Below are positions 8,599-16,881 of a stretch of 33,101 nucleotides of DNA, in pieces. This DNA is from JAWPMV01 sp038527215 (GTDB taxonomy: Bacteria; Bacteroidota; Bacteroidia; J057). The notes under the pieces were generated by a model that saw only the letters and a program-made list of their open reading frames with translations, did not search any database and was not told where the DNA came from. The stretch covers positions 1-33,101 of the forward strand of contig JBCBGC010000089.1 of assembly GCA_038527215.1 (NCBI GenBank). Direction: 5' to 3'. The translations under genes were made by a program, and so were the position numbers. Within the stretch, counting starts at the first letter, position 1. The number at the start of each line of letters is the position of its first letter.

Positions 8599-8673
8599 AG
8601 GAGCCTAGCTCCTGACCATAAAGGGTCTCAGACCCAAAGTATGACAAAAGGATTAAGTATAACCACGTGTTAA
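8599..8673 (+). promoter_or_regulatory. Two hairpins and a 10-codon leader ORF before ftsW
   Basis: The murD-ftsW gap holds AGGAGC-CTA-GCTCCT (8599-8613), then GGGTC-TCA-GACCC (8623-8635). The GACC at 8614-8617 could pair with GGTC at 8624-8627 instead, giving an alternative fold. Then comes an ATG (8641) that opens a 10-codon frame (MTKGLSITTC) ending in TAA at 8671-8673. The ftsW GTG start (8667-8669) lies inside the last codons of this frame. The arrangement would allow translational coupling or attenuation. There is no T-run after either hairpin, so they are not called terminators. The role is inferred. Confidence 0.4.
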
Positions 8674-9830
8674 ACTGGATTTTACATAGACTCAAAGGAG
8701 ATAAACTCATCTGGATCATCGTGATCCTGATCTCCCTGGTAAGCTTGCTAGCTATCTATAGCGCAGCCAGTAACCTTGCTTTTCGTTTGCATGGAGGAGA
8801 CGTGGAAGGTCAGATGATCAAGCACGGCGTCCTGTTACTGATGGGCCTGGTGGTCATGTTTGCCGTTCACCTGATGGATTACCGCTGGTTTGCCCGCTTC
8901 AGCAATGCGATGCTGATGCTGACCATCGTTTTGCTGATCTATACCATCATCCAAGGATCAGAAATCAATGGAGAAGCCCGATGGATTTCCCTTTTCGGCT
9001 ATACCTTCCAGCCTTCTGACCTGGCCAAAATTACCCTGATGATCTATCTGGCCAAACTTTTGGCCCTGCGACAAGATGTGATCAAAGATTTTACCGAAGG
9101 CTTCTTGCCTGCTTTGTTCTGGGTAACGGTGATCTGTGGACTGATTGCCCCTACTGATTTGAGTACCGCGATCCTGATGTTCATTGCCAGTCTCATGGTG
9201 ATGTTCATTGCGGGGATCGACATGAAATATATTGGCTTGCTGGTCCTGATTGCCTTTATGGGCCTCGGGATTCTGCTCAGCACCGCCAAGCGTTCGGAAA
9301 CCTGGAAAGCCCGCTGGAACGATTATGTCCATCGGATTCTGGATGACACCTATTCTCCCAATGTGCAGACCACGCAGGCGAGTATTGCTATTGCGACCGG
9401 TGGCTTGATGGGAAAAGGGGTAGGCAAAAGTGCCCAGCGGCACCATCTTCCGCAGGCCCATGCTGACTACGTTTTTGCCATCATCATTGAAGAATATGGC
9501 CTTATCGGGGGCGCGGGGGTGATTCTCCTTTACCTCCTGCTGCTGTTTCGATCGGTCAGTATCATCACCGTTAGTAAAACCTTTGGGGCCCTCATGGCCT
9601 CGGGCTTGTCCTTCGTCCTGGTGCTGCAGGCCCTGATGAATATGGGCGTTACGGTGGGACTCTTGCCTGTAACGGGTTTGACGTTGCCGCTAATCAGTAT
9701 GGGTGGGAGTTCCATCCTGATGACCGGGGTAACGCTGGGTATCATCCTGAGTGTAAGTCGGGATGCCATGGAAAAGAAAAAAACAAAAGGAAAAAGTGGG
9801 GTTAGTCGCCAAAGACAAGCCTACGCTTAA
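8667..9830 (+). CDS. ftsW: Lipid II polymerase FtsW (SEDS family)
   Basis: FtsW is the septal peptidoglycan glycosyltransferase partnered with FtsI. The 387-residue polytopic protein begins with a membrane segment (LIWIIVILISLVSLLAIYSAAS) and shows SEDS hallmarks: GEARWISLFGYTFQPSDLAKITLMIYLA, LIAPTDLSTAILMF, the loop GGLMGKGVGKSAQRHHLPQAHADYVFAIIIEEYGLIGG split across two segments, and GVTVGLLPVTGLTLPLISMGGSS. The start is a GTG (codons GTG TTA AAC). The only nearby ATG (8641) is out of frame and terminates after ten codons. The C-terminus is short and basic (KKKTKGKSGVSRQRQ), as expected for the cytoplasmic tail. Confidence 0.95.
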   Translation: MLNWILHRLKGDKLIWIIVILISLVSLLAIYSAASNLAFRLHGGDVEGQMIKHGVLLLMGLVVMFAVHLMDYRWFARFSNAMLMLTIVLLIYTIIQGSEINGEARWISLFGYTFQPSDLAKITLMIYLAKLLALRQDVIKDFTEGFLPALFWVTVICGLIAPTDLSTAILMFIASLMVMFIAGIDMKYIGLLVLIAFMGLGILLSTAKRSETWKARWNDYVHRILDDTYSPNVQTTQASIAIATGGLMGKGVGKSAQRHHLPQAHADYVFAIIIEEYGLIGGAGVILLYLLLLFRSVSIITVSKTFGALMASGLSFVLVLQALMNMGVTVGLLPVTGLTLPLISMGGSSILMTGVTLGIILSVSRDAMEKKKTKGKSGVSRQRQAYA

Positions 9831-9839
9831 TCAATAAGG

Positions 9840-10937
9840 ATGCAGAAAAGAATCATCATATCAGGTGGAGGAACCGGGGGACACATTTTCCCTGCGGTAT
9901 CCATCGCTGATGAGATTAAGCGACGCGATCCGGAGGCGGAAATCTTGTTCGTAGGAGCCAAAGGCGGCATGGAGCTGCGGGTGGTCCCTCGGTACAATTA
10001 TCCGATTGAGGCCGTATGGATCAGTGGAATCCATCGCCAGATCAATCTGCGGAATATCCGTCGTAACCTGCTCTTTCCCATAAAACTGATTAGCAGCCTG
10101 TTTCAGGCAGGCAAAATTGTTCGTCGCTTCAAGCCACAGGCTGTGGTAGGCGTAGGTGGATTTGCCAGCGGCCCCTTGGGAAGGGTAGCTGCCGGACGAA
10201 AAATCCCCTTGTTCCTCTGTGAGCAAAACGCCTATCCCGGACTGGTCAACCGTTGGTTGGCTCCAAAAGCACGGAAAATCCTCCTCGGCAATGCTGCGGC
10301 GAGCAAATATTTTGAAGGCATGGAGGTGGTAGTAACCGGCAACCCGATCCGCAGTTTTCAGCTGTCGGATCGGTCCACCGCCGCTCAGAAATTGGGCCTG
10401 GATCCGTCCAAGCCCATTCTGCTGAGCCTCGGCGGAAGTCTGGGCGCCTTGAGCCTCAACCGAGCCATTAAAGCTCAGTTGGACTTAGCCAAAAAAGCTG
10501 ATGTCAACCTGATCTGGCAGTGTGGTAAACGCTATTACCCCGAGCTAAGCCAGGAGATTCAGGAAACAGATCAGATCAAGCTGATGCCTTTTATCGAGGA
10601 CATGGCCACGGCCTATTCAGCAGCGGATTTGATCATCAGTCGGGCTGGCGGAAGTACGATTTCGGAGGTGATCGACCTGGAAAAACCGTCCATTTTGGTG
10701 CCTTCTCCCAATGTGTCGGAGGATCACCAGACCAAGAATGCGCGTTCCCTTTCAGATCACGGAGCGGCCTTATTGGTCCTGGACAAAGAAGCAGAAGAAA
10801 AATTGATCCCTACGGCCCTGGAGGTCCTGGGAGATACGGATAAGCTGCATGCACTGCAGCAGCAGATAAAAGCGATGGAAAAGCATCATGCTGCGAAAGA
10901 AATAGTAGATGAAATTTTTCGGGAAACATATTCGTAG
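9840..10937 (+). CDS. murG: Lipid II-forming GlcNAc transferase MurG
   Basis: MurG transfers GlcNAc from UDP-GlcNAc to lipid I at the inner face of the membrane, making lipid II. The 365-residue GT-B protein has the first glycine loop GGGTGGH at residues 9-15, a second loop at VGVGGFASGP, a third at LSLGGSLGALSLNRA, and the UDP-GlcNAc site RAGGSTISEV. The C-terminal lobe has PSPNVSEDHQTKNA, matching the family motif P-x-x-x-x-x-x-x-HQ-x-x-NA. It starts 9 nt after ftsW, and its last 29 nt overlap the murC start in another frame. Confidence 0.96.
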   Translation: MQKRIIISGGGTGGHIFPAVSIADEIKRRDPEAEILFVGAKGGMELRVVPRYNYPIEAVWISGIHRQINLRNIRRNLLFPIKLISSLFQAGKIVRRFKPQAVVGVGGFASGPLGRVAAGRKIPLFLCEQNAYPGLVNRWLAPKARKILLGNAAASKYFEGMEVVVTGNPIRSFQLSDRSTAAQKLGLDPSKPILLSLGGSLGALSLNRAIKAQLDLAKKADVNLIWQCGKRYYPELSQEIQETDQIKLMPFIEDMATAYSAADLIISRAGGSTISEVIDLEKPSILVPSPNVSEDHQTKNARSLSDHGAALLVLDKEAEEKLIPTALEVLGDTDKLHALQQQIKAMEKHHAAKEIVDEIFRETYS

Positions 10938-12264
10938 CATCTACTTTTTGGGCATTGGGGGGATCGGCATGAGTGCACTGGCGCGCTATTTTCATCGCAA
11001 GGGATGGCAGGTATCTGGCTACGATCGCAGTGCCTCCGTCATCACAGAAGGATTAGCGGAAGAGGGCGTGAAGATCTTTTACGTAATGGACGAAAGTCAT
11101 CTGGATGAGCAGGATATGGTGGTGTATACCCCCGCCATTCCCACCCAGGCCCTGGAATATCGGGCAGCGGTGCAGCGAAACATCCCGATGTACAAACGCG
11201 CTGAAGTGCTGGGCGAAATCAGCAAGGCTTATCAAACCCTGGCTGTGGCCGGCACCCACGGAAAAACCACTACTTCTTCCATGCTGGCGCATGTGCTCGA
11301 AGTAATCGGGGGAGACCCTACCGCTTTTCTGGGGGGCGTGGCCAACCATCTGCAAGGAAATTTCCGCTTAGGAGCATCCCCTTGGATGGTTACCGAAGCA
11401 GACGAGTTTGATCGGTCATTTCTGACCCTTTTTCCCAAGCTGGGATTGATCACTTCGCTAGACCCTGACCATTTGGATATTTATGGTTCTGCGGAGGTGA
11501 TGGCCGAAGGCTACCTCGCTTTTGGGAAGCAGTGTGAAGCCCTGCTGGTGCAGGCAGACCTTCCCGATACAGACTGGGGAAAACCCGTCAAGTCCTATGG
11601 ATTGGATGAGGGAGTCTATCAGGCAAATAACCTGCGCTTCGAGGGATTGACCACGGTCTTTGATTTTCAAAGTCCGAAAGGCCAGCTCAAAGATTTGCGT
11701 CTTCATATGCCTGGACACCACAATGTAAGCAACATGGTGGGAGCGCTAGCCCTGGCCATGGAAGCAGGCTTTGGGATGGAGAAGTTTGCGGAAGCTGTGA
11801 GCACTTTTGCCGGCATCTACCGGCGCTTTCAGGTGCAGGAAGATGGGGACAACATCAGCTACATTGATGACTATGCTCATCATCCCACGGAAATCGCGGC
11901 AGCCATCCGCACGGCAAGAGCCTGTTTCCCTGAGCGTCAATTGGTGGTGGTCTTTCAACCCCATCTCTATAGCCGGACCCGGGATTTTGCCGCAGGATTT
12001 AGCGAGGAACTGAGCAAAGCGGATGTGAGCATCCTTTTGCCCATCTACCCCGCCCGCGAAGAACCGATTCCAGGCGTGAGCTCAAGCATGTTGCTGGAGG
12101 GCATGGAACAGGCAGGAAAGCAGTTGGTGGAAAAAAACGCACTCCTCGCGGCCTTGCAGGCCAGCATTCAGCCACCCACGGTGCTGCTGAGTCTGGGAGC
12201 CGGAGACATTGATCGAGAGGTCGCAGGTCTGAAGACTTTTGTCCAAACTTTAAACGAAAGCTAA
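10909..12264 (+). CDS. murC: UDP-MurNAc:L-alanine ligase MurC
   Basis: MurC performs the first stem-peptide ligation, adding L-alanine to UDP-MurNAc. The 451-residue protein has the N-terminal UDP-binding IYFLGIGGIGMSALARYF, the ATP loop GTHGKTT at 115-121, TEADEFDRSFL, SLDPDHLDIYG, YIDDYAHHPTEIAA and VVFQPHLYSRT. The histidine in the ATP loop and the DDYAHHPTE block are specific to MurC/Mpl. Membership of the dcw cluster favours MurC. The ATG at 10909 overlaps the murG end by 29 nt, which suggests translational coupling. Any later Met would remove the glycine-rich N-terminal motif. Confidence 0.95.
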   Translation: MKFFGKHIRSIYFLGIGGIGMSALARYFHRKGWQVSGYDRSASVITEGLAEEGVKIFYVMDESHLDEQDMVVYTPAIPTQALEYRAAVQRNIPMYKRAEVLGEISKAYQTLAVAGTHGKTTTSSMLAHVLEVIGGDPTAFLGGVANHLQGNFRLGASPWMVTEADEFDRSFLTLFPKLGLITSLDPDHLDIYGSAEVMAEGYLAFGKQCEALLVQADLPDTDWGKPVKSYGLDEGVYQANNLRFEGLTTVFDFQSPKGQLKDLRLHMPGHHNVSNMVGALALAMEAGFGMEKFAEAVSTFAGIYRRFQVQEDGDNISYIDDYAHHPTEIAAAIRTARACFPERQLVVVFQPHLYSRTRDFAAGFSEELSKADVSILLPIYPAREEPIPGVSSSMLLEGMEQAGKQLVEKNALLAALQASIQPPTVLLSLGAGDIDREVAGLKTFVQTLNES

Positions 12265-12276
12265 ACAACCAAAGAG

Positions 12277-13152
12277 ATGTTTCTTCTGGTACGCACATAT
12301 AAAAATGCTCGCCCCAAGGCCCGTCAGAACCGACGGTTCGAGGACATTGAGGCGGAGAAAAAACAGAAACGCCAACCGGTAAAGCTCGGGAAAGTCAACC
12401 TGGGTATCCGAGGGGTCTTGCTCTATCCTTTGATCGCGGTGGTCCTGATTTCCGTGCTGGCTATGGTGAATGGATATCAGTCTGCTATGGTGCTGGAAGA
12501 GATTGCCGTGAACATCCAGGCTGGGGAAGATGGCGCATTTCTGAATGAGGATCGGGTGATTGATTACCTGACCGTAGAGCAGGAACGCATGCTGATTGGC
12601 CAGCCGATGAACCAGATTGGCTTGCAGGATTTGGAAACGGAATTGCTAGCCAATCCTTTTGTTCGGGATGCCCAGGTCTATAAAAGTATGTCTGGGGTCT
12701 TGCACGTGGACCTGAACCTGAGAAAGCCTGTGGCGCGCCTGCTCAATGACAGTGGCAACTACCTCTATCTGGACGAAGAAGGGGTGAAATTTCCCTCCTC
12801 CGACCTGGCAGCTCCCCACGTGGTGTTGGTGAGAGGAAATTTTGAGGAGGCTGTGGCGGATACTTTTGACTGTGGGATTGTGAAAATGGCGGTGCCTTTG
12901 ATCCAGTACATCAACCAGGATCCTTTTTGGAACGCCTTTATATCTGAGGTGCAAATCAGTCCCAACGGGCATATCACCCTTTTTCCGCAGATCGGGAAAA
13001 CTTATGTGAAGTTCGGTTTGCCAGAGGATTTGGAAGGGAAATTCGATCGCATCAAGACCTTTTACCGGGAGTGGATGGCGGTCAAAGGTTGGAACGCCTT
13101 TAAGTTCATCAGTGTAGAATTCGACGGCCAGGTAGTGGCCACCAAACGATAA
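12277..13152 (+). CDS. ftsQ: Cell division protein FtsQ
   Basis: This 291-residue bitopic protein has a strongly basic cytoplasmic tail (residues 1-40), one membrane segment (about 44-65, IRGVLLYPLIAVVLISVLAM) and a periplasmic region. The early periplasmic part, with GAFLNEDRVIDYL and IGLQDLETELLANPFVRDAQVYKSMSGVLHVDLNLRKPVARL (quoted in pieces), has the layout of a POTRA domain followed by the FtsQ beta domain. FtsQ scaffolds FtsL/FtsB and the FtsWI synthase. Primary sequence is poorly conserved in this family, so position between murC and ftsA is strong supporting evidence. It follows murC after 12 nt. Confidence 0.92.
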   Translation: MFLLVRTYKNARPKARQNRRFEDIEAEKKQKRQPVKLGKVNLGIRGVLLYPLIAVVLISVLAMVNGYQSAMVLEEIAVNIQAGEDGAFLNEDRVIDYLTVEQERMLIGQPMNQIGLQDLETELLANPFVRDAQVYKSMSGVLHVDLNLRKPVARLLNDSGNYLYLDEEGVKFPSSDLAAPHVVLVRGNFEEAVADTFDCGIVKMAVPLIQYINQDPFWNAFISEVQISPNGHITLFPQIGKTYVKFGLPEDLEGKFDRIKTFYREWMAVKGWNAFKFISVEFDGQVVATKR

Positions 13153-13208
13153 TACTTGTTCAAGAGACTTTATACAACGGACAACGCAAGAAACTTAATT
13201 ACTAAGCT

Positions 13209-14531
13209 ATGTCTTCAGAAAAATCCATGTCAACGGAAAAAATCGTCGTAGGACTCGACATAGGGACTACGAAGATTTGCGCCATCGTTGGAAAACGCAA
13301 CGAATATGGCAAGATCAACATCCTGGGACTGGGCAAAGCCAAATCTGATGGAGTAAGCCGGGGCGTAGTGGTCAACATCGAAAAGACCGTCCAGGCAATC
13401 CGCGAAGCGGTGGCTGAAGCTGAGAAACAGTCAGGGATCAAAATTGAGGTAGTCCACGTAGGGATTGCCGGAGAGCATGTGCGCTCGATGCAGCACAAAG
13501 GAATTATTACCCTGAACAATCCTGCCTTTGAGATTCAGCAGGCTGATGTAAATCGTCTGCACGAGGATATGTTCAAAATTGCTACCCAACCAGGGACTGA
13601 AATTATCCACGTACTGCCACAGGAGTACAGTGTGGATGCCCAGGCTGGGGTAGTAGATCCGGTCGGTATGTCCGGGGTACGTCTGGAAGGGAACTTTCAC
13701 ATTGTTACGGGTCAAACCACAGCCGCTAATAACATTTACAAATGTGTGGTAAGAGCCGGACTGGAAGTGGCTGAATTGATTCTGGAGCCGCTGGCTTCCA
13801 GCGCTGCCGTCCTCACTGAGGAAGAGAAAGAAGCCGGGGTTTGCCTGGTGGACATCGGCGGTGGTACCACCGACATCGCGGTATTTGAAAACAACATCAT
13901 TCGCCATACGGCCGTGATTCCTTTCGGAGGTAACATTGTTACCGAGGATATCAAACACGGTTGCAAGGTGATGAAAAAGCACGCTGAGCTGCTCAAGATT
14001 CAGTACGGTAGTGCCATGTCTGAAGCGGTTACCGAGGATGTTGTGATCAGCATTCCTGGTCCAAGGGATCGGCCCTCCAAGGAAATCCATAAAAGCATGC
14101 TGGCCCAGGTGATTCAATCCCGGATGGAGGAAATCACGGAGTTCGTGGCCGCGGAGATCAAAAACTCCGGCTTCGAAGATAAACTGGTAGCGGGCATCGT
14201 GGTAACCGGAGGCGGTTCTCAACTGCAACACATGAAGCAGTGTGTGGAATACGTAACGGGAATTGATACCCGTATCGGCTTGCCTGGGGAGCATCTGGCG
14301 TCTGGTATGGTGGATGAAGTCAACTTCCCCATGTATGCTACCGGAACCGGTTTGGTCATTATGGGACTGGATGCTACGGAGCAGGAAAGCAAACCTTCTG
14401 CTGGTCGTAGTGGAAGTACACCCCAATTCTCCAGAGCAGGGATGGCTTCAGGACCCAAGATCAGTTTCATCGACAAGGTGAAAACCTGGTTCGAAAGCAC
14501 CCTGACCAATACAGGCGACTTTATTGAATAG
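13209..14531 (+). CDS. ftsA: Cell division protein FtsA
   Basis: FtsA is an actin-like ATPase that tethers FtsZ to the membrane. The 440-residue product has the phosphate-1 motif VVGLDIGTTKICAIVG at about 11-26, an inserted 1C subdomain with HVGIAGEHV, the phosphate-2 motif CLVDIGGGTTDIAVF, and the adenosine motif GIVVTGGGSQLQHM. A conserved amphipathic helix at the C-terminus (SFIDKVKTWFESTL) is the membrane-targeting sequence. Bacteroidota FtsA proteins carry a variable linker before this helix, here about residues 388-418. The start could be ATG 13209 or the in-frame ATG at 13227. Neither affects the fold. The ftsZ start is 72 nt downstream, across a gap that contains the 12-bp palindrome GGGCCCGGGCCC (14541-14552). 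Confidence 0.96.
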   Translation: MSSEKSMSTEKIVVGLDIGTTKICAIVGKRNEYGKINILGLGKAKSDGVSRGVVVNIEKTVQAIREAVAEAEKQSGIKIEVVHVGIAGEHVRSMQHKGIITLNNPAFEIQQADVNRLHEDMFKIATQPGTEIIHVLPQEYSVDAQAGVVDPVGMSGVRLEGNFHIVTGQTTAANNIYKCVVRAGLEVAELILEPLASSAAVLTEEEKEAGVCLVDIGGGTTDIAVFENNIIRHTAVIPFGGNIVTEDIKHGCKVMKKHAELLKIQYGSAMSEAVTEDVVISIPGPRDRPSKEIHKSMLAQVIQSRMEEITEFVAAEIKNSGFEDKLVAGIVVTGGGSQLQHMKQCVEYVTGIDTRIGLPGEHLASGMVDEVNFPMYATGTGLVIMGLDATEQESKPSAGRSGSTPQFSRAGMASGPKISFIDKVKTWFESTLTNTGDFIE

Positions 14532-14603
14532 CAAAAACCAGGGCCCGGGCCCTTTGAAATAACCTTTAGTTTCTAACACTCTTTCAACCATAATATATCC
14601 GCC

Positions 14604-15959
14604 ATGCAATTTGAATTTCCGAAACACCAACAATCCATCATCAAAGTGATCGGCGTCGGTGGAGGCGGCGGTAACGCAGTCAATAATATGCACATTAAGG
14701 GCATAGAGGGAGTTGACTTTATTGTCTGCAATACAGATATCCAAGCCTTAAAGAACAGCGACGTACCCGCCAAAATCCGGTTGGGAGCCAATCAGACGGA
14801 AGGTCTGGGGGCAGGCGCTAATCCTGAGGTAGGGAAAAAAGCTGCCATCGAGAGCCTTGAGGAAGTCCGCGCTTCCCTCATGAATAATACGAAAATGGTC
14901 TTCATCACCGCCGGTATGGGCGGTGGAACCGGAACCGGGGCTGCCCCCGTCGTGGCCGCCATGGCCAAAGAAATGGGCATCCTGACCGTGGGCATTGTAA
15001 CCACGCCATTCCGTTTCGAAGGCCCCAAACGTAGCCAGCAAGCTATGTCTGGTATCCAGGAATTACAGGATGTCGTAGATACCCTGATTGTCATTGACAA
15101 CAACAACCTCTACAAAATCCTCGGTTCTAAGGTCACCATGAAAAAAGCCTTTGAGGAGGCTGACCAGGTCCTGTGTGATGCGGCCAAAGGCATCGCTGAG
15201 ATCATTACTACAGAGGGCTATATCAACGTTGACTTTGCTGACGTTTGCACCATCATGCGTGATGGTGGGAAGGCCCTGATGGGTACGGCAGTTGCCGAAG
15301 GCGAAGAGCGTGCTATGGAGGCTGTGGAAGCCGCCATTTCTTCTCCGCTGCTGGACAATCTCGGCGTAGAAGGTGCCCGTGGCATCATCGTCAACATTAC
15401 TGCTTCAGAAGAATCTCTGGGCATGGATGAAACCACTGAGATCGTAGAGCACGTTCAGCAGTCTGCCGGACAGGAAGCCAACATCATCTATGGAATCGTC
15501 TATGACGAATCTATGGGAGAAGAGATTCGGGTTACCGTGATCGCTACGCGCTATGCTGAAGTAGCTGAGAAAGCTAGTAATGCTGTGCCTATTGCGCAGA
15601 AACAAGTGCCTGTGCCGGTCGTCCAGCAAGAGGAAGCCGTAACTGAGCCTGTCAAAGCTGAACTGGTCATCAACCCTGATCCTGAACCCGTCATGCATGA
15701 AGAAAGCTTTCGCCGACTTGATCGCAAAGAGCGCGAGGAGCGGATTAAAAAGCTGAATTCAAAAGTCTATGACATCCACGATCCGGAAAGCCTGCAAGGC
15801 CTGGAAACCATGCCTGCCTATATGCGGAAGCGGGTTGAACTGGGTGAAAGTAAGCCCGTCCGTCGGGTAGAGCTTTCCCGGATGAGCGTAGATGAGGACC
15901 CAGAGGAGAAGTATAAGCTGCGGGAAAACAATGGTTTCCTGCACGAACAACCTGATTAG
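14604..15959 (+). CDS. ftsZ: Cell division GTPase FtsZ
   Basis: FtsZ is the tubulin-like GTPase that forms the division ring. In the 451-residue protein the nucleotide-binding IKVIGVGGGGGNAVNNM is near residue 13, the tubulin signature GGGTGTG is at 106-112, and the synergy loop region NVDFADVCTIMRDGG is present. A variable linker (about 330-395, rich in Pro, Val and Glu) leads to MPAYMRKRVELGE and a short tail ending ENNGFLHEQPD. That tail resembles the Bacteroidota ending NNSFLHDNVD and is probably the FtsA-binding peptide. It is the last gene of the cluster, and a strong terminator follows 130 nt downstream. Confidence 0.98.
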   Translation: MQFEFPKHQQSIIKVIGVGGGGGNAVNNMHIKGIEGVDFIVCNTDIQALKNSDVPAKIRLGANQTEGLGAGANPEVGKKAAIESLEEVRASLMNNTKMVFITAGMGGGTGTGAAPVVAAMAKEMGILTVGIVTTPFRFEGPKRSQQAMSGIQELQDVVDTLIVIDNNNLYKILGSKVTMKKAFEEADQVLCDAAKGIAEIITTEGYINVDFADVCTIMRDGGKALMGTAVAEGEERAMEAVEAAISSPLLDNLGVEGARGIIVNITASEESLGMDETTEIVEHVQQSAGQEANIIYGIVYDESMGEEIRVTVIATRYAEVAEKASNAVPIAQKQVPVPVVQQEEAVTEPVKAELVINPDPEPVMHEESFRRLDRKEREERIKKLNSKVYDIHDPESLQGLETMPAYMRKRVELGESKPVRRVELSRMSVDEDPEEKYKLRENNGFLHEQPD

Positions 15960-16089
15960 CGGATGAGAGTAGGGAGTTGGAGAGCTCATCTGAAGACATA
16001 GCTTAAAAACCGGGCTTTTCAATTCCCACCTCATTTTCTTCATAGAATCTCCCTCGAAGAGGGAAAACGAAAATCATGTACTTTCGGAG

Positions 16090-16133
16090 CTTCCCGTCCA
16101 CCTGTTACACGCAGGCGGAGGGAAGTTTTTTTT
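16090..16133 (+). terminator. Intrinsic terminator of the dcw cluster
   Basis: CTTCCC (16090-16095) pairs with GGGAAG (16120-16125), and the stem continues inward through CC/GG and CCTG/CAGG with small mismatches around a 7-nt loop. Eight T residues follow at 16126-16133. A smaller hairpin, TCCCTC-GAA-GAGGGA (16050-16064), lies upstream without a T-run. The position after ftsZ and the shape make this the expected end of the long transcript. Confidence 0.85.
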
Positions 16134-16162
16134 ATGGGGGATATTGAGCGGGATGTCAGATA

Positions 16163-16242
16163 GCCACGAATGCGCGAATTAAAGACGAATCTATGGCTGT
16201 TCGAGCCTTATGTGTGTATTCGTGGCCCATTTTCCATAGATT
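16163..16242. repeat. Interleaved pair of perfect 9-bp inverted repeats (pseudoknot topology)
   Basis: GCCACGAAT (16163-16171) is complementary to ATTCGTGGC (16218-16226), and AATCTATGG (16188-16196) to CCATAGATT (16234-16242). The order is a, b, a', b', so both stems can form together only as an H-type pseudoknot, or else as alternatives. CGAAT also occurs three times in direct orientation (16167, 16175, 16186). GCCACGAAT-type sequences recall dispersed repeats that I have seen in other genomes, but I cannot confirm that here. The 355-nt space between ftsZ and the next gene holds this element and the terminator, and nothing else that I recognise. Confidence 0.6.
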
Positions 16243-16314
16243 GCCGGATACTTAGCCGCAACCTCAGCCTTGAAAAAACGTCTTTGCATCGATTTATGTA
16301 AACTTTGCCTTGTT

Positions 16315-16881
16315 ATGAAGGGAATTCGTTTGATGTCTTTGATAGGCTTGATGAGCCTGGGATTATGTATGGATGGGATGATTCATGCCCAGACATACAC
16401 CACGGCAGCTGGGATCCGGCTGGGGAACTCCATTGGGTTTAGCGTAAACCAGAGGGTAACCAAGAAATGGACGGTAGAAGGAATTGTGCAAAACGATTTC
16501 AAGGAAACCACCAATTTTCACTTACTGGCACGTCGCCACCACAGCTTACTCACCCGCCGGGCTAACTGGTACTATGGAGCGGGCGCCCACATAGGTTCCG
16601 ATACGGAAGTAGGAACTTTGGCGGGCTTTGATGGCGTATTGGGGATTGAAATGACCCTCCTTCGCTTCAATGTTTCGCTGGATGTCAAGCCTTCCTGGTC
16701 CTCAGGGGAAAACAACGGCATGCGCCTCAATGGAGCGGCTTCGGTTCGATATGTCATTTTGCAGGATAAGGTCTTTCGCGATTGGGATCGTAAGCGCAAG
16801 CAAAGAGCGCGTCGGAAAAAGCGGAATCGCTGGAAGGGCAAAATGAAAGAAAGAAAGCCTTCTCGGGCCGGCAACGCTTAG
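16315..16881 (+). CDS. Secreted protein of unknown function with a very basic C-terminal tail
   Basis: I do not recognise a family. From ATG 16315 it is 188 residues, beginning with a plausible signal peptide (MKGIRLMSLIGLMSLGLCMDGMIHA, cleaved near AQ/TY; shown in full only as a description of residues 1-25). The body has alternating hydrophobic strands with glycines and aromatic residues (IRLGNSIGFSVNQRV, WTVEGIVQNDF, YYGAGAHIG, LGIEMTLLRFNVSLDVKPSW), like a small outer-membrane beta-barrel. The last 40 residues are extremely basic (RDWDRKRKQRARRKKRNRW and beyond). An upstream TTG at 16270 would add 15 residues before the signal peptide and is less likely. Its stop codon overlaps the ribD stop on the other strand (TTAG at 16878-16881). 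Confidence 0.75.
   Translation: MKGIRLMSLIGLMSLGLCMDGMIHAQTYTTAAGIRLGNSIGFSVNQRVTKKWTVEGIVQNDFKETTNFHLLARRHHSLLTRRANWYYGAGAHIGSDTEVGTLAGFDGVLGIEMTLLRFNVSLDVKPSWSSGENNGMRLNGAASVRYVILQDKVFRDWDRKRKQRARRKKRNRWKGKMKERKPSRAGNA

Noticed and set aside
13431..14426. 331-aa open frame on the minus strand
   Set aside because: It is antisense to ftsA, has no recognisable domain, and follows from codon bias of the real gene.
14541..14552. GGGCCCGGGCCC palindrome between ftsA and ftsZ as a terminator
   Set aside because: It has no loop-compatible stem of useful length and no T-run, and ending transcription before ftsZ would make little sense. It could still be a protein site.
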